The notes under the pieces were generated by a model. That model was not told where the DNA came from. It worked only from the letters and a program-made list of their open reading frames with translations, and ran no database searches. DNA of 52,689 nucleotides from Turicibacter sp. UBA7094 (GTDB lineage Bacteria; Bacillota_I; Bacilli_A; MOL361; Turicibacteraceae): assembly GCA_002493395.1 (NCBI GenBank), contig DKYS01000055.1, positions 1-52,689 on the forward strand, read 5' to 3'. Each line of letters opens with the position of its first letter. Within the stretch, counting starts at the first letter, position 1. Positions 43,792 through 52,668 of the stretch are shown in pieces. The translations under genes and the position numbers were made by a program.

Positions 43792-43973
43792 CTACACCAA
43801 CCCCATCACTCATTATTTCTCCTATTTTTAGGAATAGACCATGCTCACTACTCCAATCAAGTCAATCAAAATAACCTTCACTTCTTCAAGCAATAGGGAT
43901 TCCTTTCTCACGCTAAAGACCTCCATAACCTTTCCTTAAATCCAGTGATTACAAAGATAGAGAGTAACCTGAG

Positions 43974-44327
43974 CTACTCTCCAATCGTAATCGTATTTTC
44001 ATAAGTTGAAAGACCCTTCGTCTTCGCAACATCCATTGCTCTTGAATACGTCGATAATTCCGAAATTTTAGAATATAATTCCTCATTAACAACGAGTTGT
44101 TGATTAATCTCTAACCGTTTCTGCTCGACAAGATAATGAACTTCGTTAATTTGTGCATCTAAATAAAGTTGCCCAATTAAAAGGATAAAAACCAAGACAG
44201 AACTCATCCCTACCAATCCATGTAAAGAATATAACCCTTTTTTCTTTACACGTTTTTTCTTTACCGTTAACGGCGCTGTTCTTTTTTGTATTTCATGTTG
44301 TTCAACTTGTCTTTTTAATGGACTCAT
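43974..44327 (-). CDS. ftsL: Cell division protein FtsL
   Basis: FtsL is a small bitopic divisome protein. The 117-aa protein has a basic cytoplasmic tail (TVKKKRVKKKG), a membrane segment (about 34-53) and an extracellular coiled coil (about 55-95). Position between rsmH and pbpB is the main support, since FtsL sequences vary greatly. It starts 18 bases after rsmH. A GAGAGTA/TTACTCTC hairpin overlaps its stop codon but lacks a full T-run. Confidence 0.88.
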   Translation of the reverse strand: MSPLKRQVEQHEIQKRTAPLTVKKKRVKKKGLYSLHGLVGMSSVLVFILLIGQLYLDAQINEVHYLVEQKRLEINQQLVVNEELYSKISELSTYSRAMDVAKTKGLSTYENTITIGE

Positions 44328-44345
44328 TTACTTCTCCCCCTTATT

Positions 44346-45278
44346 TTACTTCAATCGCATTGCTACCCTTAATTTAGCAGAATGTGACCTATTATTCTCT
44401 GCTAACTCCCCTTCAGCAGCCACAATCGGCTTTCTTGTAATGACTTTGAATTCCGGTTGGAACTCCTCTGGAATAATTGGCAATCCTCGTGGAATATCCT
44501 TCGACTCGCTACGTTTTTTAAACATATGTTTACAAATGCGATCCTCTAATGAATGGAAAGTAATCACCGCGACCCGGCCATTCACATTTAACATATCCAT
44601 CGCATCTTGTAGAGCATACTCAAACACCTTTAATTCATCATTAACAGCGATACGCAACGCCTGAAAAGTTCGCTTCGCTGGATGCCCACCTTTACGACGC
44701 GCAGGTGCTGGAATCGCAGATTTAATAATCTCAACGAGTTCAAAAGTCGTCTCAATCGGCTGTTTTTCCCGATATCTTTCAATCGCACGAGCAATTTGTT
44801 TAGAAAATTTCTCATCGCTATACACACGGAAAATAAATTCTAAATCTTTATACTCCCACTCATTCACGATTTCATAAGCAGATAAACTAGCTTCTTGATC
44901 CATACGCATATCTAACTTCGCGTCATGATTATAGCTAAATCCACGTTCAGGTGTATCAAACTGTGGAGATGAAACACCTAAATCAAAAATAATCCCATCG
45001 ATCTTTTCAACCCCACGTGCCTCTAACTCTTCTTTTAAATGAACGAAATTACTTTTAATAATCGTAAAATGATCACTAATCTGCCTTAAGCGTTGCGTCG
45101 CATTTTCAATCGCAAAGGCATCTTGATCAAACGAATAAAGATGACCGGTCGTTAACCGTTTTAAAATTTCGCTACTATGACCACCGCCACCTAGCGTGCA
45201 ATCCACATAAATTCCGTCCTCTTTAATCGCTAAATTTTCAATTGATTCATGAAGTAATACTGAGTAGTGATTAAACAT
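44346..45278 (-). CDS. rsmH: 16S rRNA (cytosine(1402)-N4)-methyltransferase RsmH
   Basis: RsmH (MraW) methylates C1402 of 16S rRNA. The 310-aa protein has the opening HYSVLLHESIENL, SAM motif YVDCTLGGGGHSSEIL, IIFDLGVSSPQFDTPERGFSY, and the C-terminal ITFHSLEDRICKHMF and NNRSHSAKLRVA. It is the first gene of the division cluster here; the usual upstream mraZ is absent. Confidence 0.97.
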   Translation of the reverse strand: MFNHYSVLLHESIENLAIKEDGIYVDCTLGGGGHSSEILKRLTTGHLYSFDQDAFAIENATQRLRQISDHFTIIKSNFVHLKEELEARGVEKIDGIIFDLGVSSPQFDTPERGFSYNHDAKLDMRMDQEASLSAYEIVNEWEYKDLEFIFRVYSDEKFSKQIARAIERYREKQPIETTFELVEIIKSAIPAPARRKGGHPAKRTFQALRIAVNDELKVFEYALQDAMDMLNVNGRVAVITFHSLEDRICKHMFKKRSESKDIPRGLPIIPEEFQPEFKVITRKPIVAAEGELAENNRSHSAKLRVAMRLK

Positions 45279-45376
45279 CGTTGAACCCTCCTATAAATCA
45301 ACTTATCTCTTAAACTGATACTACTATTATTGATAATCCTATCGAAGTAGGCTTTGATATCCACATTTCACCACTA

Positions 45377-45404
45377 ATTATACCGTATCTACCGCCGATT
45401 TAAA
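45377..45404 (-). promoter_or_regulatory. Candidate sigma-A promoter of the rsmH operon
   Basis: The minus strand has TTTAAA (45399-45404) and a perfect TATAAT (45377-45382) separated by 16 bases. It leaves a leader of about 90 bases before rsmH. Confidence 0.5.
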
Positions 45405-45615
45405 ATAAAATTTAATGGTTTTATAGAAAAAAGTTCTATTCTTTCCACCTTCAACATATACTGTCCGCTCCCCTTTCAAGGGCGCACAAGCTATCCCTTC
45501 ACGAGATTTTGGCTCAAGAGATTTAACACCTTCCCGCTTTGAAGGGGTCTATTTTCAATCTTCCAACGGGCTTTAACCTAGGCCATCTATAGAATTCAAT
45601 CCGTTTCCGTTAGAT

Positions 45616-45650
45616 AAAAAAGACGGCATGATTCCTTCATGCCGTCTTTT
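45616..45650 (-). terminator. Intrinsic terminator after engB
   Basis: A 10-bp perfect stem (gacggcatga at 45622-45631, tcatgccgtc at 45637-45646, loop ttcct) is flanked by A and T runs. It lies 9 bases past the engB stop. Confidence 0.92.
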
Positions 45651-45658
45651 TCACTTAT

Positions 45659-46288
45659 TTATTCATTTTCTTCTTGTTCCATTTGAGCAATAATTTCATG
45701 ATATTGCCCGATTAAATCTTCAAAAATTTCTAAAACTTCTTCGCGTCCTTCATGTGTTTCAGAAGAGTACGCCACAAACACATCGTCTTCATCAAACTCT
45801 AGGGTCTCTTTAATCAGCTTTTCTTGCTTTTTATACTGACTGCGATTGACCTTATCCTTTTTCGTTCCAATGACTAAGGTTGGAATTTCGTAATATTTAT
45901 ATAAGCCATACATCGCTATATCTTCAGCCGTCGGTTTATGACGGTAATCAACTAATAAAACCCCTAAAATCAATTCGTCACGTTCGACTAAATACTCTTC
46001 AATCATTCGTCCAAACGATTCTTTTAAGGAGTGATTAACCCTTGCATAACCGTATCCTGGAACGTCTACTAAATACATTTCATCATTAATATTATAAAAA
46101 TTCAATGTCTGTGTTTTACCAGGGCGCCCCGAAACACGTGCTAAATGTTTTCGGTTCGTTAATGAGTTAATAAACGATGATTTTCCGACGTTTGATCGTC
46201 CGGCAAAAATCATTTCTGGTAATCCATCTGTCGGATAGTGTTCTGCACGAACACAACTTTTTACATATTCTGCCTTGTTAATTTGCAT
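45659..46288 (-). CDS. engB: Ribosome biogenesis GTPase EngB (YsxC/YihA)
   Basis: This GTPase is required for late 50S assembly. The 209-aa protein has G1 GRSNVGKSS, the switch region PGKTQTLNFY, G3 DVPGYGYA, G4 GTKKDK and G5 YSSETHEG. I start it at the ATG at 46288 (MQINKAEYV) with AAGGTG 8 bases upstream, rather than the GTG three codons earlier. It follows lon by 12 bases, as in Bacillus lonA-ysxC. Confidence 0.95.
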   Translation of the reverse strand: MQINKAEYVKSCVRAEHYPTDGLPEMIFAGRSNVGKSSFINSLTNRKHLARVSGRPGKTQTLNFYNINDEMYLVDVPGYGYARVNHSLKESFGRMIEEYLVERDELILGVLLVDYRHKPTAEDIAMYGLYKYYEIPTLVIGTKKDKVNRSQYKKQEKLIKETLEFDEDDVFVAYSSETHEGREEVLEIFEDLIGQYHEIIAQMEQEENE

Positions 46289-46300
46289 CTTCTTCACACC

Positions 46301-48625
46301 TTATCGTAATGCCTGTTGTAATACTTCATCTACTGTTGAAACTGGAATAAAGGTTAATTCATCTCTTACCGATTGTGGAATGTCTTCTAAATCTTTTTCA
46401 TTATCCTTTGGCATAATCACTACTTTTAACCCTGCACGATGGGCTGAAATCGATTTTTCTTTTAATCCACCAATCGGTAAAACGCGTCCACGAAGGGTCA
46501 CTTCTCCTGTCATTCCCACTTCACGTTTTACTGGTTTCTTAGCTAATGCCGAAACAAGCGCTGTTGTCATCGTCACCCCAGCAGATGGACCATCTTTTGG
46601 TGTTGCCCCTTCAGGAACATGGATATGGATATCATGATCTTTAAATAACAGGGGATCAATATTAAAGCGCTCTGCATTCGCACGCACATAACTGATAGCG
46701 GTCTGTGCAGACTCTTTCATTACATCGCCTAATTTACCCGTTAACACCATTTTACCTGTTCCTTTATAATAAGTGACTTCAACCGGTAAAATATCACCGC
46801 CAAATTGCGTATAAGCAAGCCCAGTGACAACCCCTACTTGATCTTCCTCTTCTAATAATCCATGCGTAAATTTATGCTTCCCTAATAAATCAGTTAACAT
46901 TTTTGAATCGACATGAACGCTTTCTAACTCTTCACTTAATAGCTTTCTCGCCGTCTTTCTACAAATCGAACCAATCAATCGCTCTAACTGGCGAACCCCT
47001 GCCTCACGTGTATAATGCTGAATGAGTTCCATTACGACCTCATCCGTCACCGTTAATTGCTGATTGCTTAATCCGTGCACTTCCAATTGACGAGGAATTA
47101 AATAACGAATTGCAATTTCAAATTTTTCTTGTTCCGTGTAACTATCAACATGAATAATATCCATACGGTCACGAAGTGGCGCCGGAATATTTTCTAAGTA
47201 GTTCGCTGTTGCCACAAATAAAACATGAGATAAATCGTATTCTTCCTCTAAATAATGATCGCTAAAATGGCTATTTTGTTCAGGATCTAAAACTTCTAGC
47301 ATCGCTGAGGCTGGATCTCCTTTATGGTCACTTGCCATCTTATCAATTTCATCGAGTAAGAATACCGGATTCGTTGTTCCCGCTTTTTTCATCGCTTGAA
47401 TTAATCGTCCTGGTAAGGCACCAAGATACGTTCGTCGATGACCTCTTATCTCAGATTCGTCTTTCACGCCACCTAAAGAAACTTTAACAAACTTTCTACC
47501 AAGTGCATCTGCAATCGAGCGAGCCAACGACGTCTTTCCGACCCCAGGAGGACCCACTAAACATAAAATCGTTGACGGATTTTTCCCCGTCATTGTCTTC
47601 ACCGCTAAGTACTCAAGGATGCGCTCTTTCACTTTCTCTAATCCATAATGTTGTTTATTTAACGTTTCCTCAGCGAATAAAATGTCTTTATTATCTTCGG
47701 TTTGAACACCCCATGGTAGGGCAACTAACCACTCTAAATACGTTCGGACAACACCTGATTCACTTGAGTTCGCTGGCAACATGTCAAAGCGTTTGATTTC
47801 TTCAAGAGCTTTTTCTTTCACCGCTTGCGGCATCTGTAAAGACTGTACTTTTTCTCTAAACTCTTCGCTTACAGCCTCTTTTGAATATTCATCCCCTAAC
47901 TCTTTTTGGATGGCTTTCATCTTTTCACGAAGATAAAATTCTTTTTGATGTTCATCTAACGCACGTTTAACCTCTTGGTTAATTTTCATTTCCAATTGGG
48001 CGATATGTTTTTCCTTTTCTACTTCTTTTAAAAGAGACTCTAAACGTTTTGCAACAGAGGTCATCATTAAATACTTCATTTTATCTTCTTCTGAGATTCG
48101 TAAATAAAACGCAACAATATCAGAAATCGTTGCTGCTGTTTCTGCTTCATCTATTAAAGTCATGACATCCGCTGGATGAGCAAAGAGTAAACTACCATGA
48201 TCCGAAACTTCCTCTTTTAATAAACGAAGCATTGCCTCTTCCTCATCTGAATGAGTTAAAAGGGACGGCATCGTTTGAACACGTGCCTCGAAATAAGGTT
48301 CAAGCTGACAATACTCTTCTATCTCAATACGCGTAATGGAATTAAACTTCACCTTATAATGTCCATTTGGAAGTTTAATCTTCATCGTAATTTTAGCGAT
48401 TGTCCCATATTGAAATAAATCCTCACTTTGAGGTCTTTCCACGTTAGGATCCATTTGTGAAACTAACACGATATAATTTCCATTTTCCTCACAGGCTTCT
48501 AACGCCTCAATCGATTGTAAGCGGCCAATTTCTAAACGGACCTCTGTATTGGGTAATGAAACAACACCACGAACGGGTAACACAGGGAGTGTATGCACCT
48601 CAACGTTGTTTACATCTATTCTCAT
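46301..48625 (-). CDS. lon: ATP-dependent protease Lon
   Basis: Lon is a cytoplasmic AAA+ serine protease. The 774-aa protein has the N-terminal substrate domain (LPVLPVRGVVSLPNTEV) and a coiled coil. The AAA module has Walker A GPPGVGKTSLA and Walker B FLLDEIDKM. The protease domain carries the catalytic Ser in PKDGPSAGVTM and the Lys in GGLKEKSISA. I start it at the ATG at 48625 with GAGGTG 7 bases upstream; the GTG two codons before is less likely. It lies in the clpX-lon-engB order. Confidence 0.97.
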   Translation of the reverse strand: MRIDVNNVEVHTLPVLPVRGVVSLPNTEVRLEIGRLQSIEALEACEENGNYIVLVSQMDPNVERPQSEDLFQYGTIAKITMKIKLPNGHYKVKFNSITRIEIEEYCQLEPYFEARVQTMPSLLTHSDEEEAMLRLLKEEVSDHGSLLFAHPADVMTLIDEAETAATISDIVAFYLRISEEDKMKYLMMTSVAKRLESLLKEVEKEKHIAQLEMKINQEVKRALDEHQKEFYLREKMKAIQKELGDEYSKEAVSEEFREKVQSLQMPQAVKEKALEEIKRFDMLPANSSESGVVRTYLEWLVALPWGVQTEDNKDILFAEETLNKQHYGLEKVKERILEYLAVKTMTGKNPSTILCLVGPPGVGKTSLARSIADALGRKFVKVSLGGVKDESEIRGHRRTYLGALPGRLIQAMKKAGTTNPVFLLDEIDKMASDHKGDPASAMLEVLDPEQNSHFSDHYLEEEYDLSHVLFVATANYLENIPAPLRDRMDIIHVDSYTEQEKFEIAIRYLIPRQLEVHGLSNQQLTVTDEVVMELIQHYTREAGVRQLERLIGSICRKTARKLLSEELESVHVDSKMLTDLLGKHKFTHGLLEEEDQVGVVTGLAYTQFGGDILPVEVTYYKGTGKMVLTGKLGDVMKESAQTAISYVRANAERFNIDPLLFKDHDIHIHVPEGATPKDGPSAGVTMTTALVSALAKKPVKREVGMTGEVTLRGRVLPIGGLKEKSISAHRAGLKVVIMPKDNEKDLEDIPQSVRDELTFIPVSTVDEVLQQALR

Positions 48626-48761
48626 TTCCACTCACCTCACTAGTACTTTTAACACGACATCTTTGATTATAAATAGAACATTTTAAAAAAATTCTATTTC
48701 ATCACCATCTCTTGCGACTCATGCGTTTACTCATTTAATAAACGAATCTTTTAAGTAATAT

Positions 48762-48786
48762 AGAAAAGGAAGCCATTAGCTTCCTT
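48762..48786 (-). terminator. Probable terminator after clpX
   Basis: An 8-bp stem (aaggaagc at 48766-48773, gcttcctt at 48779-48786, loop catta) is followed on the minus strand by TTCTATATT, a weak T-run. It is about 55 bases past the clpX stop. Confidence 0.6.
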
Positions 48787-48839
48787 ACTCTACCTTTTAT
48801 TATAGCACAAATCCAGTTAAATATATGACTAAATGCATA

Positions 48840-50066
48840 TTATGCTACATCATTTTTAAAAACTAAGGTTGGTTTTTCATGATGCTCAATCACTTCACGT
48901 GTAATAATACATTTTTCGATATTATCCGTTGAAGGGATTTCAAACATCACATCTGTCATAATGGATTCAATGATTGAACGTAATCCACGTGCCCCTGTTT
49001 TACGTTCAACTGCTTTTTCCGCAATGGCAGAAATTGCTCCTTCGTCGAACTCTAACGCCACATTATCCATTTGGAAGATTTTTTTATACTGTTTCGTTAA
49101 TGCATTTTTAGGTTCTGTTAAAATACGAACTAAATCATCAACTTCTAACGGATTTAATGCCCCAATAATAGGGAAACGCCCAATAAACTCTGGAATTAAA
49201 CCAAATTTCAATAAGTCATCCGGCTGAATATGACTGTAAATTTCTTTTTTACTCATATTATTCGCTTTTGAGTCTGCCCCAAATCCGATGACTTTCTTAC
49301 CGATACGACGTTTCACAACTTCTTCAATTCCGGCAAATGCTCCACCTGCCATAAATAAAATGTTGGTTGTATCAATTTGGATAAACTCTTGGTTCGGATG
49401 CTTACGCCCTCCTTGAGGTGGGACATTCGCCACAACCCCTTCTAAAATTTTTAATAAGGCTTGTTGGACCCCTTCCCCCGAAACATCTCGAGTAATAGAT
49501 GGGTTATCTGAGCGGCGTGCAATTTTATCAATTTCATCAATATAAATGATTCCTCGTTGAGCCTTCTCAACATTGAAATCAGCAGCCTGTAATAAGCGAA
49601 GTAAAATGTTTTCAACATCTTCTCCTACATATCCAGCTTCTGTTAACGATGTCGCATCAGCAATCGCGAACGGAACATCTAAGACTTTAGCTAAGGTTTG
49701 AGCAAGTAACGTTTTCCCACTTCCTGTTGAACCTAGCAATAAGATATTACTTTTTGAGATTACAACATCATCGTCACCTTCATGATTTGAAGTTAGGCGC
49801 TTATAGTGATTATACACCGCTACGGCTAATACCTTTTTCACTGCCTCTTGACCGATGACGTATTCATTTAATAACTCATAAATTTCTTTCGGTTTCGGTA
49901 ACGTTTTAAACTCTTCACTTAACTCATCTGATTGTTCGTTCTCAATGATTTCCGAACACATTTGGATACATTCATCACAAATGTAAACCCCCGGTCCAGC
50001 AATTATCTTGTTGACTTCATCATGACTTTTCCCACAAAATGAGCAGGTAATATCAATATTATTCAT
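48840..50066 (-). CDS. clpX: ATP-dependent Clp protease ATP-binding subunit ClpX
   Basis: ClpX is the AAA+ unfoldase that feeds ClpP. The 408-aa protein has the N-terminal zinc-binding domain with Cys8, Cys11, Cys30 and Cys33, Walker A LLGSTGSGKTLLA, Walker B IIYIDEIDKIA, the ClpP-binding loop IGF in KKVIGFGAD, and the sensor-2 region TGARGLRSIIE. It lies between tig and lon as in Bacillus. Confidence 0.98.
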   Translation of the reverse strand: MNNIDITCSFCGKSHDEVNKIIAGPGVYICDECIQMCSEIIENEQSDELSEEFKTLPKPKEIYELLNEYVIGQEAVKKVLAVAVYNHYKRLTSNHEGDDDVVISKSNILLLGSTGSGKTLLAQTLAKVLDVPFAIADATSLTEAGYVGEDVENILLRLLQAADFNVEKAQRGIIYIDEIDKIARRSDNPSITRDVSGEGVQQALLKILEGVVANVPPQGGRKHPNQEFIQIDTTNILFMAGGAFAGIEEVVKRRIGKKVIGFGADSKANNMSKKEIYSHIQPDDLLKFGLIPEFIGRFPIIGALNPLEVDDLVRILTEPKNALTKQYKKIFQMDNVALEFDEGAISAIAEKAVERKTGARGLRSIIESIMTDVMFEIPSTDNIEKCIITREVIEHHEKPTLVFKNDVA

Positions 50067-50188
50067 CCTTTACACCTCCATACAGTGACAAATCTCATTA
50101 TTGAGTAACCACTACCAATATATTCAACGCTTGACTCATTTATTAACATCTCTTTTTGACATTTTTTGCATTTTCTCTTATTGCACAA

Positions 50189-50216
50189 AATGAGGCACGA
50201 ATATCCGCGCCTCATT
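50189..50216 (-). terminator. Hairpin after tig, probable terminator
   Basis: An 8-bp stem (aatgaggc at 50189-50196, gcctcatt at 50209-50216), with further pairing in the loop, is followed on the minus strand by TTGTG, so the T-run is short. It lies 30 bases past the tig stop. Confidence 0.6.
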
Positions 50217-50246
50217 AAAAGTTGTGTGTTTGTGTGTGTCGATTAA

Positions 50247-51530
50247 TTATTTACGAACTGATTTTTCAACAATGAAATCAACTGCTTTTTGAACTTTTAA
50301 ATCTTCTTTTAACATTACTAAGCTTGGTAATTGAGCTTTTAATTCTTCTAATTCACGCCCGTAAGCTTGAGCAATTTCAGCTAATTTCGCGTTAACTTCT
50401 TCTTCTGTTACATCGATATTTTCAGCTTTTACAATGGCTTCTAATGTTAAGTTATAAGCTAAACGTTTTTCAGCTTCAGGACGTAATTGAGCTTTAAATT
50501 TATCCATATCCATTCCTGTGAATTGGAAGTATAAATCTAAATTAAATCCTTGCATTTGGAAACGTTGGTCAGCTTCACGAACCATTTGAGCGACCTCAGA
50601 ATCGATCATTTCAGCTGGAATTTCGAATGTTGCATTTTCAGTTACTTTTTCAACAACCGTATCAATTACATGATTACGAGCAGCTGTTTCTTTTTGCTCT
50701 TTTAATGTTTTTTCTAAATCTGCTTTTAAATCTGCAATCGTTTCAATTCCATCACGATCTAAATCTTTAACAAACTCGTCATCTAAAGCTGGTAATTCAC
50801 GTGTTTTTACTTCGTGTAATGTGACTTTAAATGTTGCGTCAGCTCCCGCTAACTCTTCTGCATGATATTCTGCTGGGAATGTCACGTTGATTTCTTTTGT
50901 TTCTCCTGTGTTCATTCCGATTAATTGTTCTTCAAATCCTGGGATAAATGAGTTTGATCCAATAATTAATGGATGGTTTTCACCTTTTCCACCTTCAAAG
51001 GCAACTCCATCTTTAAATCCTTCATAGTCGATAACTGCTGTATCACCGTTTTCAACAGCGCCTTCTTTTACAACAATTTCCGCATGGTTTTGTAATAATT
51101 TTTCTAATTCAGCTTCAACGTCTTTTTCAGTCACTTCTGTTGATAATTCTTCAACTTCGATTCCTGTATATTGACCTAATTCAACCTCTGGTTTAACAAC
51201 AACTGTTGCTTCAGCCACTAATTCTTTACCTTTTCCGATTTCTTTAATATCCCATGTTGGAGCAGCCACTGGCGCGATGTTTGTTTCTTCAACTGCATCT
51301 ACATAAGCTTGTGGTAAAATAGCGTCTAACGCGTCTTCGTATAAAGCTTCAACTCCAAACTTTTGTTCAAACATTGGACGTGGAACTTTCCCTTTACGGA
51401 ATCCAGGAACTTGTAAATTTTTTGATACTTTTTTAAATGCAGCGTCTAATGCTTTATCAAATGATTCTGCTGAAAGAGTAATTGTTAATTTTACTTTATT
51501 TTTTTCAATTGTTTCAACTTTAACTGCCAT
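50247..51530 (-). CDS. tig: Trigger factor
   Basis: Trigger factor is the ribosome-bound chaperone and prolyl isomerase. The 427-aa protein has the ribosome-binding signature GFRKGKVPRPMFEQKFG (about 44-60). The FKBP-type PPIase domain includes DTAVIDYEGFKDGVAFEGGKGENHPLIIGSNSFIPGFEEQL, interrupted here only for reading; it covers about 165-210. A helical C-terminal domain follows. It is upstream of clpX and has a likely promoter of its own. Confidence 0.97.
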   Translation of the reverse strand: MAVKVETIEKNKVKLTITLSAESFDKALDAAFKKVSKNLQVPGFRKGKVPRPMFEQKFGVEALYEDALDAILPQAYVDAVEETNIAPVAAPTWDIKEIGKGKELVAEATVVVKPEVELGQYTGIEVEELSTEVTEKDVEAELEKLLQNHAEIVVKEGAVENGDTAVIDYEGFKDGVAFEGGKGENHPLIIGSNSFIPGFEEQLIGMNTGETKEINVTFPAEYHAEELAGADATFKVTLHEVKTRELPALDDEFVKDLDRDGIETIADLKADLEKTLKEQKETAARNHVIDTVVEKVTENATFEIPAEMIDSEVAQMVREADQRFQMQGFNLDLYFQFTGMDMDKFKAQLRPEAEKRLAYNLTLEAIVKAENIDVTEEEVNAKLAEIAQAYGRELEELKAQLPSLVMLKEDLKVQKAVDFIVEKSVRK

Positions 51531-51585
51531 TTCTTCTAACCTCCATCGATAAACGTTTCGTTTACATCCTTATGACAACGTTTAA

Positions 51586-51614
51586 ATTATAACATAGCCG
51601 TTTTCTAATTTCTA
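51586..51614 (-). promoter_or_regulatory. Candidate sigma-A promoter of tig
   Basis: The minus strand has TAGAAA (51609-51614, overlapping the upstream gene's stop codon) and a perfect TATAAT (51586-51591) separated by 17 bases. An AAACGTT/AACGTTT inverted repeat (51551-51557 and 51577-51583) lies in the leader; its role is unknown. Confidence 0.6.
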
Positions 51615-52577
51615 CATTAATGATGATAAACTTAGGATATACTGACTCATTTTGTACGCAATGTCAGGATTTGCTTCTCCTTGTCGCTTTAACACACCTT
51701 CGTCTACCGCCACCTCGATCTCCACCCCAAAAAGTTGTCTGAGGAGTTCAAAGATCACTTCATCTTCACGAAGTCGGTTGGCAAATGGAAACGACGATTG
51801 ATAAAAAAAGATAAGGGGTTGGATTAATGCCTCTTTTAGAGTAGGGTCAATTTCTAATTTTTCTAATTGATTTAAGACCTGGTCAATTCGCTCACGCTCT
51901 TGTTCTAAAATCAGGGGCTTGGTCGGTAAATTTCTAACCTCTCCATCTTCTTCAAATCGAATCACACACTCTAAATTTTTTTGTGCTAATAATTCAAAGA
52001 TCGCCCGCTTGATAAGAGGGGACGGACAGTGATTTGCAGTATTTTCTAATTTCTCTTTAAACGCGACGAGACGCTCCGTTTCGACTTCTTGCAAGTCAGA
52101 AACAATGGTGAGCGCTACGTTTAACTCTGGATTCTTTTCAAGCGTCATCACTTTTTTTCTCAGTTGCTCATCCCAATACGTTTCGTAATACGTTTTTAAT
52201 TGATAAACGAGTTCAATTAAATTCTTTTTAGCGAACGATTGGAGTTGATTTCCATAAACATTTTCTTTTTCTTGACGTTGTTCGTGGTGATTTTGAAAAG
52301 TTGCAACTAATATATCATGAGCAACTAAGCTCAAATCTAAACCATTCTTTTTTAAAATTTCTGAGATGAGTTGTTCTGCCGTTTCAAATTCACGTTTTAA
52401 AAAATACGCCGTCACTAACTGTTTTTTTACTGCTCGCTCAATTTCAGCGGTTTGGACACACACTAAAAAATCTTCTAAAAAGCAGATTGCCTGATCAATA
52501 TATCCTTTTTCAATCATTTCATTAGATTGTTCAATTTTTGCTTGATAATTCGTTTGAACGTCATAAATAATAGCCAT
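51612..52577 (-). CDS. Helical TPR-like protein in the ysoA position (function unknown)
   Basis: I do not recognise a catalytic domain in this 321-aa protein. It is predicted almost wholly helical from its composition. The first ~90 residues look like tetratricopeptide helices (EMIEKGYIDQAICFLEDFL, then LKREFETAEQLISEIL). No signal peptide or membrane segment is present. In B. subtilis the gene next to tig is ysoA, a TPR protein of similar size. By position and helical character this may be its counterpart, but the link rests on synteny rather than a sequence match I can verify. It is preceded by a tRNA gene and its terminator, so it is probably the first gene of its unit. Confidence 0.7.
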   Translation of the reverse strand: MAIIYDVQTNYQAKIEQSNEMIEKGYIDQAICFLEDFLVCVQTAEIERAVKKQLVTAYFLKREFETAEQLISEILKKNGLDLSLVAHDILVATFQNHHEQRQEKENVYGNQLQSFAKKNLIELVYQLKTYYETYWDEQLRKKVMTLEKNPELNVALTIVSDLQEVETERLVAFKEKLENTANHCPSPLIKRAIFELLAQKNLECVIRFEEDGEVRNLPTKPLILEQERERIDQVLNQLEKLEIDPTLKEALIQPLIFFYQSSFPFANRLREDEVIFELLRQLFGVEIEVAVDEGVLKRQGEANPDIAYKMSQYILSLSSLM

Positions 52578-52628
52578 CTTTCACCTCTTCCTTTCCTTTT
52601 AATTTTTAAGGAAAGAGTCTTTTAAAAT

Positions 52629-52654
52629 AAAAAAAAGAACTACCCTTGTAGTCC
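52629..52654 (-). terminator. Intrinsic terminator after the tRNA gene
   Basis: A 7-bp stem with one G-T pair (gaactac at 52637-52643, gtagtcc at 52648-52654) is followed on the minus strand by eight T. It lies 14 bases past the tRNA 3' end. Confidence 0.85.
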
Positions 52655-52668
52655 GAACTTGTTATAAA

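Larger units (their letters stand above)
45279..45658. other. Intergenic region upstream of rsmH, without mraZ
   Basis: This 380-base gap contains the rsmH promoter and, at its far end, the engB terminator. No frame resembling MraZ (about 143 aa) is possible in it, and bases 45405-45610 show nothing I can name. Confidence 0.6.

Noticed and set aside
43957..43983. Hairpin at the ftsL stop codon as a terminator
   Set aside because: The stem is good, but the following sequence on the minus strand (TATCTTTG) is not a T-run, and pbpB downstream has no clear promoter.
46275..46637. 120-residue frame antisense to lon
   Set aside because: It lies within the conserved protease domain of Lon and has no start signals or recognisable domain.
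50220..50240. GT-rich short repeat (gtgtgt)
   Set aside because: It is only about 15 bases long, after the tig hairpin, and has no sign of phase variation since it lies outside any gene or promoter.
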